DNA from: Eubacterium sp. 1001713B170207_170306_E7
GTDB taxonomy: Bacteria > Bacillota > Clostridia > Eubacteriales > Eubacteriaceae
Direction of reading: 5' to 3'
Length of the DNA stretch: 64,000 nucleotides
Assembly: GCF_015547515.1 (NCBI RefSeq)
Contig: NZ_JADMVE010000004.1
Location: forward strand, 372,001-436,000
Under the pieces are notes generated by a model. That model was not told the DNA's origin, ran no database searches, and saw nothing but the letters and a program-made list of their open reading frames with translations. The number at the start of each line of letters is the position of its first letter. Position 1 is the first letter of the stretch. Below, piece by piece: positions 48,377 to 59,412 of the stretch. A program made the position numbers and the translations under genes.

Positions 48377-49627
48377 TTAGTACCAGCCTTTAAGTTTCAT
48401 AGCCTTGGCGATTTTTTTGATGGCGTAGTTGAAGGCCGCGGTACGCATGTTGGAAGCTTTTTCATTGACCAGCACGTCGTATACGCCGTTGAAGGCTTTG
48501 ACGATCAGGTCTTCTTCTTTTTCAAAAACTTCTTCCTTGCTCCAGTAATAGCCCTGAAGGTTCTGAACCCATTCAAAGTAGGATACAGTTACCCCGCCGC
48601 TGTTGGCCAAAATATCCGGCACGATGAACACGCCCTTGTTAATTAAAATTTCGTCTGCTTCTGGCGTTAAAGGTCCGTTGGCGCCTTCGCTGATGATTTT
48701 TGTCTTAATTTTATCCGCGTTGTCCTTGGTGATGGCTCCGCCCAGACCGCAGGGCAGGAGGATGTCACATTCGATTGAGAAGATTTCGTCCTTATCAAAT
48801 GGTTTTGCATCTGGGTAACCTGCCAGATCGTTGCCGTTTTCTTCGTAGTATTTCATTAAGGCCGGGATGTTCATACCTTCAGCGTCGTATAAACCATTAC
48901 GGCTGTTGGCAATGGCGATGATCTTGCAGCCCTGCTTGTAGAGCCATTCTGCCGCAAAGCTGCCGACATTTCCAAAGCCCTGGAGTACGACGGTCGCGCC
49001 CTTAAGATCCAGACCGATTTTAGCGGCTGCTTCACGTACAGTAAAGCCTACGCCGTAGCCGGTAGCTTCAGTTCTGCCCAGGGAGCCGCCCAGCTCCAGC
49101 GGTTTACCGGTGAACACACCGATATTCTGACTTCTGGTAATGGCATTGTACTCATCAATCATCCAGGACATGATCTGGCCGTTTGTGTTAACGTCCGGCG
49201 CCGGAATATCAAATTTTTCTCCGAATGCCGGGTGCATTGCTTTTACAAAGCCTCTTGTCAGGTTTTCAAGCTCACGTTCAGAGAGCTTTTTCGGGTCAAC
49301 GGTGATACCGCCTTTACCGCCGCCGTAAGGGATACCGGCTACAGCACACTTCATTGACATCCATGCAGATAATGCCTTGACCTCGCCTTCATCCACGCCT
49401 GGATGGAATCTCAAACCACCCTTTGTTGGTCCAAGTGCGGAATTATGCTGTGAACGGTAGCCCTTAAAGACCTTTTTGCTTCCATCGTCCATCTGGACCG
49501 GGAAAGATACTTCATAAAAGCGGTTTACCTCGCTCAAAAGATCATATACGGCTTCCTTATTATCCAGTTCCATTTCATCAATCGCGTTGCGCAATTGCTG
49601 TCGGTACATTTCAAATTCACTCATCAT
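48377..49627 (-). CDS. glutamate dehydrogenase
   Basis: 416 residues, full length for the hexameric Glu/Leu/Phe/Val dehydrogenase family. KGGLRFHPGVDEGEVKALSA and CAVAGIPYGGGKGGITVDPK carry the substrate-binding and catalytic lysines. The NAD-binding domain shows VVLQGFGNVGSFAAEWLYKQ, and LLPCGLGGAITKDNADKI follows. It interconverts glutamate with 2-oxoglutarate and ammonium in the cytoplasm; coenzyme preference cannot be fixed by eye. AGGAGG precedes ATG 49627. Single gene ended by the palindrome terminator. Confidence 0.95.
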   Translation of the reverse strand: MMSEFEMYRQQLRNAIDEMELDNKEAVYDLLSEVNRFYEVSFPVQMDDGSKKVFKGYRSQHNSALGPTKGGLRFHPGVDEGEVKALSAWMSMKCAVAGIPYGGGKGGITVDPKKLSERELENLTRGFVKAMHPAFGEKFDIPAPDVNTNGQIMSWMIDEYNAITRSQNIGVFTGKPLELGGSLGRTEATGYGVGFTVREAAAKIGLDLKGATVVLQGFGNVGSFAAEWLYKQGCKIIAIANSRNGLYDAEGMNIPALMKYYEENGNDLAGYPDAKPFDKDEIFSIECDILLPCGLGGAITKDNADKIKTKIISEGANGPLTPEADEILINKGVFIVPDILANSGGVTVSYFEWVQNLQGYYWSKEEVFEKEEDLIVKAFNGVYDVLVNEKASNMRTAAFNYAIKKIAKAMKLKGWY

Positions 49628-49752
49628 TTTACGTGTTCCTCCTACGTATTGTTTTAAGTTGTTGCTTCCTTGATAAACATTATAATATTAATGTATACAT
49701 TAGACAATATTTTTTTGCTAATCTTTGGTTTTTTTTTAATACACTAAAGCAA
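49628..49752 (-). promoter_or_regulatory. upstream region of the glutamate dehydrogenase gene
   Basis: AT-rich; minus-strand TATAAT-like bases around 49680-49690. No other element seen. Confidence 0.35.
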
Positions 49753-49781
49753 AAGGCCGAATCCCGGACGGATTCGGCCTT
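49753..49781 (-). terminator. terminator of surface-protein gene 49788-50717
   Basis: AAGGCCGAATCC (49753-49764) and GGATTCGGCCTT (49770-49781) form a perfect 12-bp stem; on the minus strand TTTT follows. Confidence 0.85.
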
Positions 49782-49787
49782 GATTTT

Positions 49788-50717
49788 TTAATTCAATGTT
49801 TTTCTGGACCACAGTGTGACGCCTGCGATCATCAGTGTGCATAAAAACAGCGGGATAAGGTCAATCGTATCCTCGATCCCCGTGGACGGCGCTTCAGATG
49901 TTTCTGAAATCTCCGGCTGTTCTTCCGGAGACTGCTCACCCGCAGCATTATCGGCGGTTTCCACAATACCTGCCGCTGACTCCAGCTTTTCCTCACTGTT
50001 TACAATGGTCTGCTTGTTAATATTGTCAGACGCCGTCGATGTGGTAAAGCTCTGGGCCTCATCACTGGTGTTTTCCTCACTGTTGCCAAAGAAAACAGCG
50101 CCTGAAATTCCCTCGGCATTTTCCGGCATCTGGTAATCCTGGGCATTACCCTCATTGCCAAGGGGTTCGATGGCTGTCACAGCGCCATCCTTGGTTTTAA
50201 CCATCATGTTGACAGACATGAGCTCACTGCCTTCGGCCGGCTCTGTGATCATACGAAAACGGGCCCCTGCCGGTATCACCGCAAGGACCTTGTTGCCAGG
50301 GCCGCTGACAATTTCATCCTCCAGCTCAATGCTGATGGTGCTGTTCAGGGCATTGGAATCCACAAAGACCTCCGCCAGGTTTTCCGGTTCTGCCGGAACC
50401 GCTGCTTCATCTTCTGGTTCCTGAACCGCTGTCTCCGGCGTTGGCGTTTCGTCTTCCGCCTGCTCCGGTGTGCCTGCCGGCGGCTTATCCGCTTCGGTAT
50501 TTTCCTCCTGCGCCTCTGTCTCCGGCGTCACTGTCACAGCCGTATCCGGCGTTGCCAGCGGTTCCTGCACAGAGGGTGTTGTCTGAGATTCAACCGTCGT
50601 CGACGGCTCTGTTGTCAAGGTCGTTTGCTTTGGCGTCGTTTCCTCTGCCAAAACAGGGAGGCAAACGAATACCAGTAGGCCCGTCAGGACAAATAACATC
50701 TTCTTAATACTGTTCAT
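49788..50717 (-). CDS. Thr/Glu/Pro-rich surface protein with sorting-signal-like C-terminus
   Basis: 309 residues. A signal peptide (SIKKMLFVLTGLLVFVCLPV) leads into a low-complexity T/E/P region (about 25-115), then a folded-looking part of about 90 residues (VFVDSNALNSTISIELEDEI and onwards) and another acidic linker. The C-terminus, EAPSTGIED followed by a hydrophobic stretch (LIPLFLCTLMIAGVTLW) and SRKTLN, has the layout of an LPxTG sorting signal with Ala in place of Leu. Either a sortase substrate or a membrane-anchored protein. Function unknown. Confidence 0.72.
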   Translation of the reverse strand: MNSIKKMLFVLTGLLVFVCLPVLAEETTPKQTTLTTEPSTTVESQTTPSVQEPLATPDTAVTVTPETEAQEENTEADKPPAGTPEQAEDETPTPETAVQEPEDEAAVPAEPENLAEVFVDSNALNSTISIELEDEIVSGPGNKVLAVIPAGARFRMITEPAEGSELMSVNMMVKTKDGAVTAIEPLGNEGNAQDYQMPENAEGISGAVFFGNSEENTSDEAQSFTTSTASDNINKQTIVNSEEKLESAAGIVETADNAAGEQSPEEQPEISETSEAPSTGIEDTIDLIPLFLCTLMIAGVTLWSRKTLN

Positions 50718-50869
50718 TGCTCCTCCTATCTTTTTCCTTTTTAAAATTCTTAGTCATTATACCACAAGCCTGTTTTTTTGAAAAGTCATTTAAGCTGATC
50801 CTTCTTCCACAGCACAAAAGCACTGTGTTCCAGAGACCGAAGCGCTGTCTGAAACGCTCCTGAGCATAC
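50718..50869. other. intergenic region between histidine kinase and surface-protein genes
   Basis: 152 nt. Contains the RBS (GAGGAGC) and presumably the promoter of the surface protein; no clear terminator for the histidine kinase. Confidence 0.35.
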
Positions 50870-52882
50870 TTAAAGGGTTTTAAGCCGGATGGTGAAGACC
50901 GTTCCCTCACCCATCTCCGATACCGCGTCGATGGTTCCGCCGTGAGCCTTGATGGTGTACCGGACAATAAAGAGTCCAAGCCCCTGCGAGCCACTGCCCT
51001 CACCGCGCGTGGTGAAAAAACGGTCAAAAATTTTGGGCAGAATATCCGGCGGTATTCCCGCGCCGTTATCTGAAAACCGTATGACTGCCCAGCCCTGCTC
51101 CAATGTGAGCTCAACCACAATCCTGCCATTCATGGGTGTGAAGCTCATGGCATTATAGAACAGGTTTTCAAACACACGGTAGATCAGTTCCCGATTGCCC
51201 ATCATCTCGATGGGCTTCCCAGGTTTGATCACACTGAAGCCTACACCGTTAGCCTCCGCGTCGGGCCAGTTATTCTCATAAAAGTCATCCAGCAGTCTGC
51301 CGAGATCCATTTTCTCTTTTTTCATGACAGCCTCATCCTGGCTGGTGAACTCCTGGAGGCTGCGCACCTTTGTCTGTACCTCGTTGGATTTCTGATTGAT
51401 CACTTCAAGGTAGCGCTGGATTTCATCGTCCACCTGCACGTTGCCGTATTTCACCAGCTCGATAAAGCCCTGAATGGCTGATACCGGCGCTTTGAGGTCG
51501 TGGGCCAGATCCGAGAGAAATTTTTTACGCTCGTTCATCAGAGTCGTCAGCTCTCTGGTCCGCGCGGCCACCTCCTCCTCAAGATGCGCTGTGAGGCGCT
51601 TGTTTTCATTTAAAACCTGCCGGTAGTAAAAGACCATCATACCGCCAAAGATCAATACCAGAATAAAACCGCAGTACTCGCTCTGCCAGCCGGTATAGAT
51701 GGGCTCAAAGGCATTGCTGCTGGTGATCTGGACCAGCAGGCTGATACCGAACACCGCGTTGGCCGCCATGAGAAAATAGGCCTTTACCTCCCTCTGCTTA
51801 AGGGCCAGAACCGCGGCGGCCATCAGATAGACAAAGACCAAAAGCTGGTAAAAATCCAGAAAACCGCCATAGGCACTGACCAGCCAGGGCGCGCCCGGCA
51901 GCACCAGCAGGGGCACCACCACCGAGACCACACACAGGGTGGCAGAAAGCGGCAGGATGAAAGCCCGGTAGATGCTTTTCCGGCTCACCTGTGATATAAT
52001 ACTGCTGATAGCAACCACACACAGCAGCATGACGTAGTAGGCGCAGTCCTCAAGGGCATAGAGTGATCCGGTCAGAGGCACGCCGATCCACCGCAGCGGC
52101 TGGTAAGCCACGTGCAGCCCAAAGGCCAGCGTCATGAGGCCATAGTAGAAAAAGAGCCGGTCTCTCTTCGGTGACATCCAGACCACCAGCGTAAAAAGCG
52201 CGATGACCAGACTGGCAATACACAAAAACGCATAGAACAGCTGATTCATAAAAATCAGGTGGCTGATCTCTGAAGCTTCCCCCAAAATTGGCGGATAATA
52301 GATACCGCTGTAATAATGGCTGAAATTGGCGGTGTTAATGAGAATATCTGTTTCTGCCCCTGCCTCAAAGCTGACGACCGTATTTTTTATATAAGGCTTA
52401 TAGGCCTGGGGATCGGTAACCCCCAGGGATTCCACAAGCTCGCCGTTTATCCAGATATCTGCGCTCGAAAAGATTTCCTGAAAGGCGATGCTTAAAACAG
52501 CTGGCTGGCCCTCGTTGATAATTTTCAGATGGTAGGCGCCGGTTCCATAGGGTGAATGCTCACGCCCACCCATGGAGAAATCCGGATATTGACCGATATA
52601 GACATATTCTGCCGGCTCAGGCTGCTCAGATCCATCCGTCGCAAAATCCACCGGATTCAGGTGTTTTCCCTGAAAAAAAGCCCAGCCGTCCACCAGACAT
52701 AACAGCTTGTCTTTAGAAAGAGTATCCGCCGTCAGTGTCAGAACGCCGTTCTCTGCCTGAGGCGTGGTCTGGGTGTACTTATTGTCCACCCGGTAGAGCC
52801 ACTGTATGAGCGCCAGGCACAGGGCCGCAGAAATGATTAAAATTATCAGCCCGAGTGTAATAGCATTGAATTTCTTTTTCAT
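50870..52882 (-). CDS. membrane sensor histidine kinase with 7TM-DISM sensor
   Basis: 670 residues. One N-terminal helix, an extracytoplasmic domain (about 35-210, with [20 protein letters not shown] and [13 protein letters not shown]), then seven helices (about 215-410) in the 7TMR-DISM layout. The kinase core has [19 protein letters not shown] with the phospho-accepting His, N-box region [36 protein letters not shown] and [16 protein letters not shown]. No response regulator is adjacent in the same operon; the nearest is at 54663, beyond a divergent surface-protein gene, and is the likely partner. Only 38 nt separate its start from that divergent gene. Confidence 0.92.
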   Translation of the reverse strand: MKKKFNAITLGLIILIISAALCLALIQWLYRVDNKYTQTTPQAENGVLTLTADTLSKDKLLCLVDGWAFFQGKHLNPVDFATDGSEQPEPAEYVYIGQYPDFSMGGREHSPYGTGAYHLKIINEGQPAVLSIAFQEIFSSADIWINGELVESLGVTDPQAYKPYIKNTVVSFEAGAETDILINTANFSHYYSGIYYPPILGEASEISHLIFMNQLFYAFLCIASLVIALFTLVVWMSPKRDRLFFYYGLMTLAFGLHVAYQPLRWIGVPLTGSLYALEDCAYYVMLLCVVAISSIISQVSRKSIYRAFILPLSATLCVVSVVVPLLVLPGAPWLVSAYGGFLDFYQLLVFVYLMAAAVLALKQREVKAYFLMAANAVFGISLLVQITSSNAFEPIYTGWQSEYCGFILVLIFGGMMVFYYRQVLNENKRLTAHLEEEVAARTRELTTLMNERKKFLSDLAHDLKAPVSAIQGFIELVKYGNVQVDDEIQRYLEVINQKSNEVQTKVRSLQEFTSQDEAVMKKEKMDLGRLLDDFYENNWPDAEANGVGFSVIKPGKPIEMMGNRELIYRVFENLFYNAMSFTPMNGRIVVELTLEQGWAVIRFSDNGAGIPPDILPKIFDRFFTTRGEGSGSQGLGLFIVRYTIKAHGGTIDAVSEMGEGTVFTIRLKTL

Positions 52883-52920
52883 TTTGTCATTCCATTTCGA
52901 TTATTGATAAGGAGAACCCT

Positions 52921-54645
52921 ATGTCCGCGATTCGTTCGGTAAAATACTTCATTTTGTTTGTGCTCCTCCTTCTTTTCTTGGGAGCCCTGCCCCGCGAAGC
53001 CAGCGCGATGATCCTCGGTCCGACGACTCCGCCCGCGGAGGAATCCCCCAGCTGCGACGCCTTTCAGGCCTGGCTGGACGAAAATCAGGATACCGGCGGA
53101 ACCTATGTGCTGGACGAGGATCTTGTCATTACCGACTATCTGAGCGTCTACCTGCCCCAGGTGCCCATCATCATCGAAGCCGGACCACACCACATTTACG
53201 TTAAGGATACTGCACTGCTCGAGATCATCGGCGGCAATATCACGATCACAGGGGCGGGCGGCGCAGAAGGGCTGATCCGCATATCGCCCATGGGCACCCT
53301 TCTCTTTGAAGCCTGCCGCATGACGGCCGAAAATGGCACTGCGCTCTTTTACGAGGGCGGCGATCCCACAAACTGGTCCATTTATGTTGGAGCCTCACTG
53401 AATGGGCCCACCACCATTCAGGCTTACGGCGAAAACGCCCGCGGAATTGTCTGCGAACAGCCCGATCCCCTTGTTCTGGCCAACCTGTTCGTCGACACAG
53501 ACGGTGCGGGCAGCGCCGGGGTTTCCTCAGTTTCGGATATCTCCATGACAAATTGCAGCGTCACGGCCACAGGCCTCAATGCCGCCTCTGTTATTTCACA
53601 GAACGGCAGCGTCACAGGAACTCTGTGCCGCCTTATACCGGAAGCTCCTCAGTTTTCCTGTGACAATACCCGTTGGGTCATCACCGGGCTCGACCCGCTA
53701 AATTTTGTCCTGCGGCCCTTTACCGCTTTCGAGGAAAGCGGGCTGCCGGATTATGTGACCGTCAGCATCACGAACAGCGAGGATCCATACGACACCGGGC
53801 ACATTTCGCTGGCTGTCCGCTGGGACCGGGCCGCCTATGACGCCGGCCTTGAAAAAAACGAGCCTTTTACGCTTTTCGGCACCCTGGAGTCCCGCGATGA
53901 CATTCTTACCGATACTGCCCGGGTGCCCACAGCGGCCATCTCCTTTAAAGAGGCCAGTCCCATTAATGACCTGAGCGTCACAACCACGCCCGATGTCCGG
54001 ATGTGCAGGCTTGCCTTTGATTTTACGCCACCCGCGGGCGCCTCCTTTGTCAAGCTTCAAAAGTCAGTTGATGACGGCAACAGCTGGATCAGTGAGGATA
54101 TCACCCAGGCCTACAGTCTGAACGCCGCGGGTAAAGCCTGTTATGAGGATATTCTCAAAGAACCCGGTGCTGTGCTGTACCGGCTGAAGGTAATCGGTTC
54201 AGCCTACGCGGGCTATTCCAACACGGTCGCCTGTACCTTTGAATCCCTGCCCCTCACCGGAGAGGAGCCTGAGGATATTGACGGCAGCCGCGGCGGCGGC
54301 GGAAGAAGCGAGGCCAGCCGTGACCCCGGCAGCAATATTTTTGAGAACATTCTCCGTTATACACCATTCAGCAGCTCCTCCGGCAGCGGTTCGGACGGTT
54401 CGGGGGGCATCGGGAATCTGAACGCTCCGGTCCCCGCCAGAGGCCCCGATGACATGCTGCGGCAAAACACAGCTTCTTCTGCCACAGGCGCAGACGATTC
54501 CTCCGGAGGCCAAAGCCATCCCCAGGCCTCCACTGCTGCTTACACCGCCTGGGCGGTGCTGGGGCTGCTGCTTGTCCTTTTGTTTTTCATCGGCGCGGTT
54601 CTCTGGCTGAATCCTGCCTTCCGTTCCCGTTTCTTCAAAAAATAA
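52921..54645 (+). CDS. secreted, membrane-anchored surface protein with beta-helix-like N-terminal region
   Basis: 574 residues. A signal peptide (KYFILFVLLLLFLGALP, cleaved near EASA) is followed by a parallel beta-helix-like region (about 45-240: LEIIGGNITITGAGGAEGLI), a beta-sandwich-like part (about 250-430) and a G/S/D-rich linker. The C-terminus has one transmembrane helix (AAYTAWAVLGLLLVLLFFIG) and a basic tail, so it stays in the membrane. LPLTGEE occurs before the Gly-rich linker but is followed by hydrophilic sequence, so it is not a sorting signal. It sits between a histidine kinase and a response regulator, which may control or sense it (inference). Confidence 0.75.
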   Translation: MSAIRSVKYFILFVLLLLFLGALPREASAMILGPTTPPAEESPSCDAFQAWLDENQDTGGTYVLDEDLVITDYLSVYLPQVPIIIEAGPHHIYVKDTALLEIIGGNITITGAGGAEGLIRISPMGTLLFEACRMTAENGTALFYEGGDPTNWSIYVGASLNGPTTIQAYGENARGIVCEQPDPLVLANLFVDTDGAGSAGVSSVSDISMTNCSVTATGLNAASVISQNGSVTGTLCRLIPEAPQFSCDNTRWVITGLDPLNFVLRPFTAFEESGLPDYVTVSITNSEDPYDTGHISLAVRWDRAAYDAGLEKNEPFTLFGTLESRDDILTDTARVPTAAISFKEASPINDLSVTTTPDVRMCRLAFDFTPPAGASFVKLQKSVDDGNSWISEDITQAYSLNAAGKACYEDILKEPGAVLYRLKVIGSAYAGYSNTVACTFESLPLTGEEPEDIDGSRGGGGRSEASRDPGSNIFENILRYTPFSSSSGSGSDGSGGIGNLNAPVPARGPDDMLRQNTASSATGADDSSGGQSHPQASTAAYTAWAVLGLLLVLLFFIGAVLWLNPAFRSRFFKK

Positions 54646-54650
54646 GTTTA

Positions 54651-54681
54651 AAGCTGAGGCCTCTACACCTCAGCTTTTTTT
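54651..54681 (+). terminator. terminator of surface-protein gene
   Basis: AAGCTGAGG (54651-54659) and CCTCAGCTT (54668-54676) followed by T-run; overlaps the stop of the convergent response-regulator gene. Confidence 0.82.
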
Positions 54682-55358
54682 GTCGCCACAAATTTATAAC
54701 CTTTTCCCCAGACCGTCTGAATATACTGGTGTTCCTTTGAAAAGGAATTGAGTTTTCTCCTGATCTGCGCCACATGAACCTGAACCGTGTGCGCGTTTCC
54801 CAGATCGGGCAGCTTCCATACTCTTTCAAAAATATTTCTCTGGGAAAATACCTGATTCTCATGATTCGCCAGAAAAAACAGGATGTCAAACTCCGCCGCA
54901 GTCAGTGAAATCGTCTCACCCTCATAGGATACGCTCCGCGCCGCCTCGTTGATGCTCAGCTTTCCAAAATCCAGGGCTTCGCAGCATTTTGTTATGCCCT
55001 CCTGCTGGCGTATGCGCGCGCAGATACGCAGCTCAAGCTCTCTCAGGCTGAAGGGCTTGATGACATAATCATCGCCGCCGGAAACAAAGCCGTTAATCCG
55101 CTTGTCCTCCTCTGCGTAGTTTGACACAAAAATAATCGGGACATTCGTACGTTTTTTTACTGCTTCACACACCTCAAAGCCATCCATATCCGGCAGCGCC
55201 ACATCCAGCACAATGCAGTCCAGGGGAATGTGCGCCGCTGTTTTCAGGCACTCTCCGGCGTTTGGGGCCGTATAAACCTTATAGCCTCGGCCTGTAAAAT
55301 AAATCCGCGTTACTTCCAGTATCGAAGCATCGTCGTCTACTATCAATATATTATACAT
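54663..55358 (-). CDS. OmpR/PhoB family response regulator
   Basis: 231 residues. Receiver domain: acidic pocket LIVDDD, phospho-acceptor Asp52 in IVLDVALPDMDG, switch Ser near FVSNY and Lys in DDYVIKPFSLREL. DNA-binding winged helix (about 130-228): LTAAEFDILFFLANHENQVF and HVAQIRRKLNSF. Likely partner of the orphan-like histidine kinase at 50870. Its promoter region (55359-55422) is short and unremarkable. Confidence 0.93.
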   Translation of the reverse strand: MYNILIVDDDASILEVTRIYFTGRGYKVYTAPNAGECLKTAAHIPLDCIVLDVALPDMDGFEVCEAVKKRTNVPIIFVSNYAEEDKRINGFVSGGDDYVIKPFSLRELELRICARIRQQEGITKCCEALDFGKLSINEAARSVSYEGETISLTAAEFDILFFLANHENQVFSQRNIFERVWKLPDLGNAHTVQVHVAQIRRKLNSFSKEHQYIQTVWGKGYKFVATKKAEV

Positions 55359-55422
55359 TTTGCTCTCTCCTGCCTAAGCTCCAATAAAGCCATTATACAT
55401 AAAAATGTCCCTTTTGAAAACT

Positions 55423-55460
55423 AAAAAAGCGGGATATTAAGTTTTTACTTAATATCCCGC
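55423..55460 (-). terminator. terminator of groESL
   Basis: GCGGGATATTAAG (55429-55441) and CTTAATATCCCGC (55448-55460), 6-nt loop, six T following on the minus strand. Confidence 0.9.
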
Positions 55461-55500
55461 CTGTTTTAAAATCATATCATTCTATTTATATTGGTTTTTA

Positions 55501-57156
<1,656 letters not shown>

Positions 57157-57178
57157 CTATTAAATGTGGTTTTCTGAA

Positions 57179-57463
57179 TTATTCAACAATTGCTAAGATG
57201 TCAGACTGTTTCAAAATCAAGAATTCTTCTTCACCGACCTTTACTTCAGAGCCAGCGTATTTAGAATAAATAACTTCGTCGCCTTCCTTGACATCCAACG
57301 GCACTTTTTTGCCATCTACGATTTCGCCGGAGCCTACAGCGACAACGGTTCCCTGCTGTGGTTTTTCCTGTGCAGAACCTGGTAACACAATACCGCTAGA
57401 AGTCGTTACTTCTTCTTCTTTAACTTTGATTACAACCTTGTCTCCCAATGGTTTTAAACTCAT
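57179..57463 (-). CDS. groS: co-chaperonin GroES
   Basis: 94 residues from ATG 57463, preferred because GGAGG lies 8 nt upstream (the ATG at 57478 would put that RBS inside the gene). [20 protein letters not shown], the mobile loop [20 protein letters not shown] and [19 protein letters not shown] are typical. Caps the GroEL ring. First gene of groESL. Confidence 0.98.
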   Translation of the reverse strand: MSLKPLGDKVVIKVKEEEVTTSSGIVLPGSAQEKPQQGTVVAVGSGEIVDGKKVPLDVKEGDEVIYSKYAGSEVKVGEEEFLILKQSDILAIVE

Positions 57464-57514
57464 TTTTGATTCCTCCATTTTTAATGATTTATGATTTTTA
57501 TTATTTTCTTCTTG

Positions 57515-57541
57515 TTAGCACTCATTACCTCTGAGTGCTAA
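57515..57541. promoter_or_regulatory. CIRCE operator of groESL (HrcA-binding site)
   Basis: TTAGCACTC (57515-57523), nine nucleotides, GAGTGCTAA (57533-57541): an exact CIRCE inverted repeat. The minus-strand -10 TATAAT lies just upstream of it. HrcA repression at normal temperature is the expected control; hrcA itself is not in the window. Confidence 0.96.
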
Positions 57542-57669
57542 CATTATATTAAACCATTCTCTCAAAATTTGCAAGACCTTTTTAATAAATTTAATGACTT
57601 TTTTCAGGATTTCAGGATTGTTTAATATTTTTTTGCAAATAATCTTCTTTCAGGCACTTCCAGACTGCA

Positions 57670-58464
57670 TTATTCCTGCTGCCACCTAAAAACAGCCAGC
57701 CGGTTGTTGAGCTTTGCACTTAGAATACCGATAATTTTACTGATCAGCGTCGATTTCCTCAGCTGTTCCGCAAAACTCTTTTCACTGATCAGCTTTATTT
57801 TAGCGTCCAGCGCCTCAAATTCCCTTCCGGATTTTGTGCCCCATCCAAACTTAGCGTCGGTGTGCTTGACGGTTTCGTGCTTTTTCTCATCCATCATGGA
57901 CGGATTCATCATTTCCACCACGAGGAATCCCTTATCAAAAAATGTGGTCAGATTATTGATAATTGTCTTAGTCTGTTCCCTGCTGAAATACATAAACAAT
58001 CCCTCCGCAATAACAATCACAGGGTTTGTGCCCGCCGCTGTTTTTACCGCCTCTATCCAATCTGTATCAATGACGCTTGCGCCGATCATTCTGCGGCGCT
58101 TCGTTTCCTCATACACGCTTTTCCTCACCTTTATTGAAGCTGGAAGGTCCACGTCAAACCAGATCGTCCGCCCGTTATCTACCCTCTGGAATCGGTCGTC
58201 CAGACCGCACCCCATATTTACACATACGCCGTCAGGATATTTTTTCAGCAGCTTTTCAACTGCGTTATCAAACATAATCGTTCTGGCGATTACACATTCA
58301 TGGGTAAACAGCTTGTCGTAATCCTTTGTGTCAATATCAAGCATCCTGATGATTTCCACTGCTTTTTCATCTCTGATGCGGGGATGCTTCCTCAATGTTT
58401 CGCTCGCCCTGTTTGAAAGCGGAATCAGCGCTGTTACCCCGACATCACCTAACTGTAGTTCCAT
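57670..58464 (-). CDS. SAM-dependent methyltransferase, LCMT/PPM1-like class
   Basis: 264 residues. DGVCVNMGCGLDDRFQRVDN holds the SAM-binding glycines, WFDVDLPASIKVR the acidic residue after strand 2, and PVIVIAEGLFMYFSREQTKT the region typical of the leucine-carboxyl/O-methyltransferase (TcmP/Omt) family. The substrate is unknown. GGAGG precedes ATG. A perfect 16-bp palindrome lies 65 nt upstream, but no regulator gene is adjacent. Confidence 0.85.
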   Translation of the reverse strand: MELQLGDVGVTALIPLSNRASETLRKHPRIRDEKAVEIIRMLDIDTKDYDKLFTHECVIARTIMFDNAVEKLLKKYPDGVCVNMGCGLDDRFQRVDNGRTIWFDVDLPASIKVRKSVYEETKRRRMIGASVIDTDWIEAVKTAAGTNPVIVIAEGLFMYFSREQTKTIINNLTTFFDKGFLVVEMMNPSMMDEKKHETVKHTDAKFGWGTKSGREFEALDAKIKLISEKSFAEQLRKSTLISKIIGILSAKLNNRLAVFRWQQE

Positions 58465-58529
58465 TACAAGCTACCTCCAAATTGAAATTAGTCATATCAG
58501 TATTCTTTCTGGTTATCCTTATTTAAAAA

Positions 58530-58545
58530 GTTAGTTTAAACTAAC
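58530..58545. promoter_or_regulatory. operator-like perfect palindrome upstream of the methyltransferase
   Basis: GTTAGTTTAAACTAAC, a perfect 16-bp palindrome 65 nt before the start codon. The size and symmetry suit a TetR- or MarR-family operator. No matching regulator lies next to it. Confidence 0.6.
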
Positions 58546-58640
58546 CAAAGAATATCATTGAAGCAGCCATCTGTCAAGATAATCCTGCGCTGCCTTTATC
58601 TTCCTGATTATTTCAATCCAAAGTCAGGAATATCTCAAAT

Positions 58641-58673
58641 AAAAAAGCACAAATGCCTGTCAAGCATCTGCGC
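58641..58673 (-). terminator. terminator of the DJ-1/PfpI gene
   Basis: On the minus strand GCGCAGATGC pairs with GCATTTGTGC (two G-U pairs) around a 7-nt loop, followed by TTTTTT. Confidence 0.8.
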
Positions 58674-58710
58674 ATTTTTACTAAGACGTTCTGTATCCTC
58701 ACCATAAACA

Positions 58711-59412
58711 TCATAACCGGGTCTGGCCCTCGCCTAAGCTTTTCAGCAGGCATTTTGCCACAGCCTGTCCCGACATGGGATTCTGCCCTGTTATCAGGTG
58801 ACCGTCCTGTACCGCAAAAGAACTAAAAGCGCGTTTCTTCACAAATTTTGCTCCGCGCTTCCTGGCCTCTTTCTCAGTACCAAAAGGCACCAATCTGTTT
58901 TTTCCGCTCAGAATTTCTTCCGTTTCTGTAAAGCCAGTAATGGTTTTACCCGATATGAGATAGTTGCCATCTGAATTTTTTATATTCAAAAGCCCTGCCA
59001 ATCCATGGCACACAGAGGTTACATAACCGCCTGCTTCGTAAATCTCCCGGCTGATTGCCTGCAAAGCTTTATTATCCGGGAAATCCCAGACCACCCCATG
59101 GCCGCCTGTATAGTAGATCGCCGTATAATCGGAAGCATTGATATCCGATGGCTCAAGGGATTGTGCCAGTGCCCTGTTCTGGAAATCCTCTGAATTATAA
59201 AAAGCAAACACGTCCGCATTGACATAAGCGTTTTTCAGACTGCGAGGGTCGATTGGCACATAGCCTCCCCTCGGGCTGACATAATCAATTCCATAACCAG
59301 CACGTACCAGCTCCTTCACAAACTCAGTCGCTTCGGACAGCCATAGGCCAGTTGCCTCATTTTTTGCTCCATATTTTGCTGTATTGGTCAAAACTACTAA
59401 GATCTTTTTCAT
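58711..59412 (-). CDS. DJ-1/PfpI family (Hsp31-like) class I glutamine amidotransferase-fold protein
   Basis: 233 residues. YTAIYYTGGHGVVWDFPDNK and GGYVTSVCHGLAGLLNIKNS match the family; the Cys in VCHG is the nucleophile at the elbow, followed by the catalytic His, as in Hsp31/YajL-type glyoxalase III and protein deglycase enzymes. Glu of the triad is plausibly in LSEATEFVKELVRAG. Likely detoxifies reactive carbonyls such as methylglyoxal. GGAGG before ATG; single-gene unit. Confidence 0.88.
   Translation of the reverse strand: MKKILVVLTNTAKYGAKNEATGLWLSEATEFVKELVRAGYGIDYVSPRGGYVPIDPRSLKNAYVNADVFAFYNSEDFQNRALAQSLEPSDINASDYTAIYYTGGHGVVWDFPDNKALQAISREIYEAGGYVTSVCHGLAGLLNIKNSDGNYLISGKTITGFTETEEILSGKNRLVPFGTEKEARKRGAKFVKKRAFSSFAVQDGHLITGQNPMSGQAVAKCLLKSLGEGQTRL

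Noticed and set aside
54239-54262. LPLTG sortase motif in the 52921-54645 protein
   Set aside because: It is followed by a long hydrophilic Gly-rich linker rather than directly by a hydrophobic segment and basic tail; the protein ends in an ordinary transmembrane helix.
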